Shown here piece by piece: positions 7,142 through 10,951 of a DNA stretch of 10,951 nt. The notes beneath the pieces were generated by a model that made no database searches, was not told the DNA's origin, and saw only the letters and a program-made list of their open reading frames with translations. The number at the start of each line of letters is the position of its first letter. The first letter of the stretch is position 1. Both the position numbers and the translations under genes were made by a program. This DNA comes from Phycisphaerae bacterium. GTDB lineage: Bacteria > Planctomycetota > Phycisphaerae > Sedimentisphaerales > Anaerohalosphaeraceae. The stretch lies in assembly GCA_021736615.1 (NCBI GenBank), contig JAIPFN010000198.1, positions 1 to 10,951 on the forward strand, in the 5' to 3' direction.

Positions 7142-7206
7142 AGACTTTGTCAGGACGGGTAAGTGGCCTGTTCTTTTGGGGTTATTTTTTTTGGGGGGTT
7201 GTTTGT

Positions 7207-7392
7207 ATGATTAAGAGAATTTCGTGCAGTGTTGTTTCTTCTTCATTCAGTGGGCAGCACCAAACTCACAGCAGCATGCGACCGCCGATGCAGCCTGGCG
7301 ATTCTTCGGGGCCGCTGGGCGAGGTAAATGTTGACGGTGAGCAGGAATGCTTTCCGATGGGTATGTTCGTTGACGTAATCATTGGCGATTAG
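7207..7392 (+). CDS. Putative small protein of unknown function, 61 residues
   Basis: I do not recognise this protein. The frame begins MIKRISCSVVSSSF, has a polar, proline- and methionine-rich middle (SSMRPPMQPGDSSGP) and ends in an acidic, hydrophobic segment (LGEVNVDGEQEC, then FPMGMFVDVIIGD). It has two cysteines (Cys7, Cys48) and two histidines, and no clear signal peptide or membrane helix. Evidence for a real gene is contextual: an extended -10 box 66 bases upstream, a strong intrinsic terminator starting 37 bases after TAG, and base composition quite unlike the G+T-rich tract before it. The run GGGGGG at 7193-7198, 8 bases before ATG, may act as a ribosome site. An alternative is that the whole unit from about 7148 to 7494 is a structured non-coding RNA; I found no match to RNase P, SRP, tmRNA or 6S landmarks. 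Confidence 0.45.
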   Translation: MIKRISCSVVSSSFSGQHQTHSSMRPPMQPGDSSGPLGEVNVDGEQECFPMGMFVDVIIGD

Positions 7393-7428
7393 TTATTTGC
7401 GGGCATTTGCCCTTTCGAAAATATTTGG

Positions 7429-7494
7429 ACCGGTTGAGAATAGGCGGGTTTTTCCATCCTCCTCCTTGCCCGCTTATCCTCCCGGTTCTTTTTT
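7429..7494 (+). terminator. Strong intrinsic terminator after the small gene
   Basis: ACCGG (7429-7433) pairs with CCGGT (7482-7486). After a two-base TT bulge, GAG pairs with CTC (7479-7481), then one mismatch, then ATA-G with T-TAT and GCGGG (7444-7448) with CCCGC (7469-7473). The loop is 20 bases. TCTTTTTT follows directly. The stem totals about 17 pairs including one G-T wobble. Confidence 0.75.
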
Positions 7495-7562
7495 AGTTTT
7501 TAGTCTTTAGTCTTTGTTTTTTTGTCTTTGGATTTTCTGAACTTTCTTTTTGTTTTGAAGTA

Positions 7563-7571
7563 TGTTATAAG
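7563..7571 (+). promoter_or_regulatory. Extended -10 element upstream of the TraB-family gene
   Basis: TGTTATAAG matches an extended -10 and differs by one base from the element at 7133-7141. No clear -35 is seen in the T-rich DNA before it. A transcript would begin near 7578 with a leader of about 60 bases. This start falls inside the inverted repeat 7574-7609. Confidence 0.4.
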
Positions 7572-7573
7572 AG

Positions 7574-7609
7574 AAGCCTTGCCGGAGCATTTTTGCTTTT
7601 GCAGGGCTT
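7574..7609. promoter_or_regulatory. Nested inverted repeat in the TraB-gene leader
   Basis: AAGCCTTGC (7574-7582) pairs over 9 positions with GCAGGGCTT (7601-7609), one being a T-G wobble. Inside, AGCA (7586-7589) pairs with TGCT (7594-7597) around TTTT. It could be an operator at the start site, a leader RNA hairpin if the true start is further upstream, or a terminator, although only TAATGTTATTT follows. Confidence 0.4.
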
Positions 7610-7636
7610 TAATGTTATTTATGGATCGAGTGTTTT

Positions 7637-8809
7637 ATGAGTGAATCAGAGTTGGAACTTCCGGAGCGTGTTACGCGGCTTGAGGTTGATGGTAAGGCGG
7701 TTTATATTGTCGGAACAGCTCATGTTTCCAAACAGAGTGTCGACGATGTTATCGATACCGTTGCCGCTGTCGGGCCGGATTCTATATGTATTGAGCTATG
7801 CGAGGGGCGTTACCGTTCGCTTGTCGAACGTGATAACTGGAAAAAGATGGACCTGTTTAAGGTTCTTAAGCAGGGGAAGGCTCTTTTTCTGCTGGTTCAG
7901 CTTATTATGTCTTCTTTTTATCGCAAGCTTGGTAAAAAGCTTGGTGTCGAACCCGGCGCCGAGATGCTTGAGGGTGCAAAACAGGCCGAGGCGACCGGTG
8001 CCGAGCTGGTCCTTGCAGACCGGGATATCGAGGTTACGCTTAAGCGCGTGTGGGGGTATCTGAATTTCTGGAACAAGTTTAAGATGCTCGGTGAGCTTTT
8101 GGCGGGGCTTATCTTTGGTGAAAAGATCGACGAGGAACTTGTTGAGAATATGAAGCAGAAGGACCAGCTTGAAAGCATTATGGAGGTTTTCGCTAAGTCG
8201 TTTCCGGAGGTTAAAAGACGTTTGATCGACGAGCGGGATGTTTATCTTGCACAGAAGATCAGGTCGGCACCGGGCGAGAAGATCGTTGCCGTTGTCGGTG
8301 CTGCGCATGTACCGGGGATCAAGGAGCATATTTATAAGGACGAACCGCTTGATGAACTTATGGTGATTCCGCCGAAATCTATAATTCCTAAGATATTGAA
8401 GTGGCTTATTCCGGCTTTGATCGTCTTTCTGTTTGCAAGAGCGTATTACACGGGCGGATTTGAAAAGTTGATGGATAACTTGATGATCTGGGTGTTAGTA
8501 AACGGGACACTCAGCGCCATTGGCGCAGCTATCGCTTTCGGGCATCCGCTTACAATAATAGTGTCTTTTTTTAGTGCTCCGCTAACGAGTTTAAATCCTA
8601 TGATCGCTGCTAGTTTCGTTGCCGGTATCGTTCAGACGTGGGTCAAAAAGCCGACCGTTGCTGATTTTGAGGATATACCGAATGCGATCTCGACGGTTAA
8701 GGGGTTCTGGTCGAATACGGTTACGCGAATTTTGCTGGTGTTTATTTTGGTAACTCTAGGCAGTGCCTTGGGGACCTGGATATCGGCAGCATGGATAATA
8801 GCGGCATAA
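7637..8809 (+). CDS. TraB/PrgY-family membrane protein
   Basis: A 390-residue protein of the TraB/GumN-type superfamily (relatives include enterococcal PrgY, which limits pheromone activity, and eukaryotic TIKI metalloproteases). The cytoplasm-facing N-terminal domain, about residues 12-245, carries the first conserved motif GTAHVS (His29), the SICIELCEGRY segment (Glu53, Arg58), a central LADRDIEVTLKR, and the second histidine motif VGAAHVPGI (His224). These are the family's proposed metal-binding and catalytic residues; all are present. The C-terminal third has several membrane segments (about 250-270, 280-303, 307-335 and 364-388), the arrangement seen in PrgY and archaeal TraB proteins. 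The substrate in this organism cannot be predicted. Start ATG 7637 has no clear Shine-Dalgarno sequence. The gene stands alone, with its own likely promoter, and is followed 62 bases later by the toxin-antitoxin pair. Confidence 0.88.
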   Translation: MSESELELPERVTRLEVDGKAVYIVGTAHVSKQSVDDVIDTVAAVGPDSICIELCEGRYRSLVERDNWKKMDLFKVLKQGKALFLLVQLIMSSFYRKLGKKLGVEPGAEMLEGAKQAEATGAELVLADRDIEVTLKRVWGYLNFWNKFKMLGELLAGLIFGEKIDEELVENMKQKDQLESIMEVFAKSFPEVKRRLIDERDVYLAQKIRSAPGEKIVAVVGAAHVPGIKEHIYKDEPLDELMVIPPKSIIPKILKWLIPALIVFLFARAYYTGGFEKLMDNLMIWVLVNGTLSAIGAAIAFGHPLTIIVSFFSAPLTSLNPMIAASFVAGIVQTWVKKPTVADFEDIPNAISTVKGFWSNTVTRILLVFILVTLGSALGTWISAAWIIAA

Positions 8810-8871
8810 GTTTTTTTGACGGGGAAATATTTTCATTGAATCGCGGGCTATTATGATTTAGGATTGTAATT

Positions 8872-9183
8872 ATGGTAGTGACAATAAAAGAAAATCTTGA
8901 AGCGGTTTTGGGGCTTTGTACCAAGTATAATGTTCGTACGCTGGAAGTGTTTGGTTCTGCGATAGATGAGGGGCGTTTTGATGAGTCCGGCAGTGACCTG
9001 GATTTTCTTGTTGAGTTTTTGCCTATGGAGCCGGTTGCCCATGCCAGGAGTTATTTAGGCTTTCTTGAAGAGCTTAAGGGACTTTTCAATCGAAGCGTTG
9101 ATCTTGTAGAGGCCAAGGCAATCAAAAATCCCTATTTTCTTGAGGCGATAAACAAGGAGCGGGAGCAGATATATGCGGCTTGA
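8872..9183 (+). CDS. mntA: MntA-type antitoxin, minimal nucleotidyltransferase
   Basis: A 103-residue minimal nucleotidyltransferase (MNT), the antitoxin half of a type VII MntA-HepT module. In the characterised Shewanella pair, MntA transfers AMP groups from ATP to a tyrosine of HepT and inactivates it. The active-site motif is Gly28-Ser29 followed by Asp42-x-Asp44 (FGSAIDEGRF, then SDLDFLVEF); the spacing between GS and DxD is 12 residues rather than the commonly quoted 10. A third carboxylate, Asp77 in RSVDLVEA, completes the metal site. Start ATG 8872 has AGGA at 8860-8863, 8 bases upstream. It overlaps the toxin gene by 11 bases (9173-9183), so the two are co-translated, antitoxin first. 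A TATTAT/TATGAT sequence at 8849-8857 could be a -10 element, but no -35 fits well. Confidence 0.92.
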   Translation: MVVTIKENLEAVLGLCTKYNVRTLEVFGSAIDEGRFDESGSDLDFLVEFLPMEPVAHARSYLGFLEELKGLFNRSVDLVEAKAIKNPYFLEAINKEREQIYAA

Positions 9184-9508
9184 GGCACGGAAGTATTTTT
9201 ATGACATCAATTCGGCATGCGGTTTGATCACGGAGTTTATTTCCGGCAAATCTCTCAGAGATTATGAAAACGACGTAATGCTGCAGTCCGCAGTTGAGAG
9301 GCAATTCATGATTGTTGGTGAGGCTCTTTCGCAATTATTGAGGAAATGGCCCGAATTTGAAAAAAACATTTCTAATGCCAGGGAAATAATCAGTTTTCGT
9401 AATATAATCATTCATGGTTATTCGACGGTAGAAAACGAAACAGTATGGGGCGTTATTTGCGGAGACTTGCCCGTTCTTACTGGCGAAATAGCAGATTTGA
9501 TCGGGTGA
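9173..9508 (+). CDS. hepT: HepT-type toxin, HEPN (DUF86) ribonuclease
   Basis: A 111-residue HEPN-domain protein of the HepT/DUF86 group, the toxin partner of the upstream gene. HEPN toxins dimerise and cleave RNA through an R-x4-6-H motif. Here it reads RNIIIHGY: Arg76, His81 and, two residues later, Tyr83. This is the complete RX4HXY form, in which the tyrosine is the AMPylation target of MntA in the studied system. The domain is all-helical, beginning MRLEARKYFYDI, with a conserved-looking central helix QSAVERQFMIVGEALSQLL. No residue needed for toxicity or for its control appears lost, so I expect a functional module; that is inference. The gene ends just before a GC-rich hairpin (9532-9547). 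Confidence 0.93.
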   Translation: MRLEARKYFYDINSACGLITEFISGKSLRDYENDVMLQSAVERQFMIVGEALSQLLRKWPEFEKNISNAREIISFRNIIIHGYSTVENETVWGVICGDLPVLTGEIADLIG

Positions 9509-9531
9509 GTGTTTTTTGATTTAAAATAACC

Positions 9532-9547
9532 CCCCGACGGGTCGGGG
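9532..9547. terminator. GC-rich hairpin between hepT and the dockerin-like remnant
   Basis: CCCCGAC (9532-9538) and GTCGGGG (9541-9547) are perfect complements around GG; a 6-bp stem with a four-base loop is more realistic. On the + strand a T-run (9558-9565) follows 10 bases later. On the minus strand GGTTATTTT follows at once. It could end hepT transcripts, the lost minus-strand gene, or both. The sequence also resembles a dispersed CCCCGAC palindrome. Confidence 0.5.
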
Positions 9548-9563
9548 AGCTAGTTGTCTTTTT

Positions 9564-9659
9564 TTATCTTCCTATCAGCCAGTTTTCGGCGATTACTTTC
9601 AGGTCCTGTGCGTTAACTTGTCCGTCCGGTTCGTCTGGTGCTACGGTTAACGGTTGTTT
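9564..9659 (-). pseudogene. 3' remnant of a dockerin-like C-terminal domain gene
   Basis: On the minus strand, 31 codons end at a stop (9564-9566) and read KQPLTVAPDEP, then DGQVNAQDLKVIAENWLIGR. The core DGxVNxxDLxxxAxNWL matches the calcium-binding half-repeat of type I dockerin-like C-termini, common on large secreted proteins of Planctomycetota and Lentisphaerae. Upstream the frame closes at once with a stop codon (TGA, 9660-9662) in A/T-rich DNA, and no start codon is available. The rest of the gene is therefore missing: only the tail of a secreted, perhaps glycan-active, protein remains, with a GC hairpin 17 bases after its stop. It is too short to be listed by most gene callers. I am fairly sure of the motif and less sure of the parent protein. 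Confidence 0.65.
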
Positions 9660-9664
9660 TCATT

Positions 9665-9702
9665 AAAAAAAATGATAATCTTTTGAAAATGGCATTTTTT
9701 TT
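9665..9702. promoter_or_regulatory. A/T-run inverted repeat upstream of sppA
   Basis: AAAAAAAATG (9665-9674) and CATTTTTTTT (9693-9702) are perfect 10-base complements around an 18-base centre. It ends 23 bases before the TATAAT at 9726, so it covers the region an UP element or operator would occupy. A T-tailed terminator in either direction is the alternative. Confidence 0.4.
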
Positions 9703-9725
9703 CTCGTAAATGGGCTTAAAGGGCG

Positions 9726-9731
9726 TATAAT
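9726..9731 (+). promoter_or_regulatory. Candidate -10 box of sppA
   Basis: A perfect TATAAT lies 37 bases before the sppA start. No TTGACA-like -35 is found at the usual spacing. A transcript would begin near 9738 and include the Shine-Dalgarno sequence. Confidence 0.4.
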
Positions 9732-9767
9732 TGCGTATTCATATTGTAACTATCAGGAGATAATTCT

Positions 9768-10853
9768 ATGGATTATGAAAATAATGACGATCAGGGTTTG
9801 ACAGGCCGAAGCGATGGTTCGGGCGCATTTCCGGAGGTTCCTTCTATGGGGGCCAGGGCTTCGGAAAAAGTTATTTACGTCGAAAAACCGGCTAAAAAGT
9901 CCGGCTGGCGGATATTCTGGCGTATCGTTTTAGTTTTGTCGATCATGGCAAATATGTTGATGTTCCTCATGCTTATCGCAGTTTCCGCGGTGGCTTTCGC
10001 TTCCGGGCAGGATAGCTTCTATGTTGAAGAGACGGTGGTTAAGGGGGACAAGGCCAATAAGGTTGTTATGATCGGGCTTGAGGGGGTTATCACTGCTAAG
10101 ACGAGCAGTGAAGTTTGCAAGCAGATCAAGGCTGCCCGGGGCGACAAGAATGTCAAGGCCCTTATAATCCGAACGAATACTCCGGGCGGGGGCGTTGCCG
10201 CAAGCGATCAGATCAACCATGAGATCACGAGATACCGCAATGAAACGAATAAGCCTGTTATAGCATTTATGCAGTCTGTGGCGGCGTCTGGCGGGTACTA
10301 TACTTCCGTCGCGTGCGATACGATAATCGCCGAGCCTACCGTTATTACCGGGTCGATCGGTGTTATTATGCAGGTGTTTGGGATGCAGGAGCTTTTCGAG
10401 GATAAGCTTGGTATCAATCCTGTGACGATCAAGTCAGGCGAGAAAAAGGACTGGCCCAATATGTTCAAGGATATGACCGAGGAACAAAAAACTTATCTTG
10501 AGAATAAGGTTATTATGCCGGCTTACGAGCGTTTTGTTAAGCTCGTCGCCAAGGGCAGGGCCGATGTTCTCAGCGAGGCAGAGGTTCGGATTCTTGCCGA
10601 CGGCAGTATCTACGCAGCCGACGAGGCGCTTAAGATGAAGCTTATCGATGAGATCGGGTATATCGAAGATGTTATTGGTACGGTTAAGTCGCTAACCGGG
10701 CTTAGCAGTGTTCATGTGGTCGAATACGCAAAGCCGTTTTCTTTGGCGAATCTTATGGGCGCAGAAACGAAATTCGGGCTTAATATCGATACGAAGATGA
10801 TCGACGAAGCGACGACTCCGCGACTGCAATACCTGTGGCAGCCGGGGAAATAA
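9768..10853 (+). CDS. sppA: Signal peptide peptidase SppA, S49 family
   Basis: A membrane-bound serine protease that degrades leftover signal peptides and perhaps membrane proteins. The 361 residues are a single-domain (short, Bacillus-like) form, not the double-length E. coli form. A polar N-terminal tail (1-46) precedes one transmembrane segment (about 50-78), which anchors the protease domain on the periplasmic side. The catalytic serine is Ser174 in VAASGGYYTS. The general-base lysine is probably Lys227 in KSGEKKDW, by comparison with Bacillus SppA where the lysine precedes Asp; Lys226 is adjacent. TGSIGVIM and ADGSIYAADEALKMKLIDEIG are typical of the family. ATG 9768 has AGGAG at 9755-9759, 8 bases upstream, the best ribosome site in the window. 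The stop codon TAA overlaps a 14-base tandem repeat. Confidence 0.95.
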   Translation: MDYENNDDQGLTGRSDGSGAFPEVPSMGARASEKVIYVEKPAKKSGWRIFWRIVLVLSIMANMLMFLMLIAVSAVAFASGQDSFYVEETVVKGDKANKVVMIGLEGVITAKTSSEVCKQIKAARGDKNVKALIIRTNTPGGGVAASDQINHEITRYRNETNKPVIAFMQSVAASGGYYTSVACDTIIAEPTVITGSIGVIMQVFGMQELFEDKLGINPVTIKSGEKKDWPNMFKDMTEEQKTYLENKVIMPAYERFVKLVAKGRADVLSEAEVRILADGSIYAADEALKMKLIDEIGYIEDVIGTVKSLTGLSSVHVVEYAKPFSLANLMGAETKFGLNIDTKMIDEATTPRLQYLWQPGK

Positions 10854-10894
10854 TTTATCATTGATGATTTATCATTGATGATTTATTATTGATT
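10853..10894 (+). repeat. 14-base tandem repeat ATTTATCATTGATG, three units
   Basis: Two perfect units (10853-10866, 10867-10880) are followed by a degenerate third (10881-10894, ATTTATTATTGATT). The first base is the last base of the sppA stop codon. After it, 10895-10951 contains no feature I can support. Confidence 0.85.
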
Positions 10895-10951
10895 ATTGCG
10901 GTAGCTCTTTTGGTTTAGCTTGTTTGCTGGGGGTTACTTTTTGGGGAACAT

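Noticed and set aside
6716..7162. Open frame of 148 residues on + across the polyprenyl synthase end
   Set aside because: It is a frame-shifted shadow of the synthase followed by translated G+T-rich spacer, which gives artificial Phe/Leu/Val/Gly runs.
6962..7198. G-quadruplex formed by the six G-runs
   Set aside because: The runs are separated by about 9 to 60 bases, mostly well beyond usual loop lengths, so I report only the composition bias.
7388..7456. Minus-strand 22-codon frame with GGAGGAGG directly before ATG
   Set aside because: The purine run touches the ATG with no spacer, the frame lies in the terminator stem, and the purines are only the complement of the terminator loop.
7148..7494. 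Known housekeeping RNA (RNase P, SRP, tmRNA or 6S)
   Set aside because: None of the conserved sequence landmarks of these RNAs that I know is visible in the unit.
8795..8854. Inverted repeat ATAATAGC/GCTATTAT around the spacer between the TraB gene and mntA
   Set aside because: Eight-base AT-rich arms 44 bases apart are likely by chance, and the left arm lies in coding sequence; not enough to call an operator.
1..10951. CRISPR array, tRNA, insertion sequence or attachment site
   Set aside because: I saw no regular repeat-spacer array, tRNA-like sequence, transposase frame or flanking direct repeats. The repeats present have periods of 7 to 14 bases without unique spacers.

Overview
The window is 10,951 bases of a bacterial chromosome. 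Every intact gene I can support lies on the + strand. Coding DNA has intermediate GC, many starts have weak or no Shine-Dalgarno sequence, spacers are full of short-word repeats, and a 3' gene remnant encodes a dockerin-like C-terminus with the pattern DGxVNxxDLxxxAxNWL. Together with a LolCDE-type exporter (hence an outer membrane), this suggests Planctomycetota, perhaps a Phycisphaerae/Sedimentisphaerales-type lineage. That placement is inference; no rRNA is present.

Layout, left to right. 2-1099 is the 3' three-quarters of lysS (lysyl-tRNA synthetase). 1373-5006 encodes a lipoprotein-release-type ABC transporter: two FtsX/LolC-E permeases and a LolD-type ATPase. 5082-6936 holds a fold-type IV branched-chain aminotransferase (ilvE-like) overlapping by 14 bases a long-chain polyprenyl diphosphate synthase (ispB-like). 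6937-7636 is a complex spacer: a strongly G+T-biased tract, a putative 61-residue small gene with its own extended -10 box and a strong intrinsic terminator, then a structured leader. 7637-8809 is a TraB/PrgY-family membrane protein. 8872-9508 is an MntA-HepT (MNT-HEPN, type VII) toxin-antitoxin pair with diagnostic motifs. 9564-9659 on the minus strand is the broken dockerin-like 3' end. 9768-10853 is sppA, a membrane-bound S49 signal peptide peptidase.

The genes are mostly housekeeping and cell-envelope functions: translation, lipoprotein sorting, quinone side-chain synthesis, amino acid metabolism and membrane proteolysis, with one toxin-antitoxin module. I see no clear unknown multi-gene system. 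The most unusual layer is between the genes. A 51-bp element, four AATTACG heptads followed by a small hairpin, occurs three times without gaps, always in the same orientation just after a gene. Two copies overlap the TAA stop codon. Different short-word repeats overlap the stop codons of sppA and the polyprenyl synthase. Other short-period repeats and paired hairpins fill the remaining spacers, one reaching within 20 bases of a start codon. Also worth attention are the small gene at 7207-7392, the imperfect inverted repeat upstream of the TraB gene and the dockerin-like remnant.
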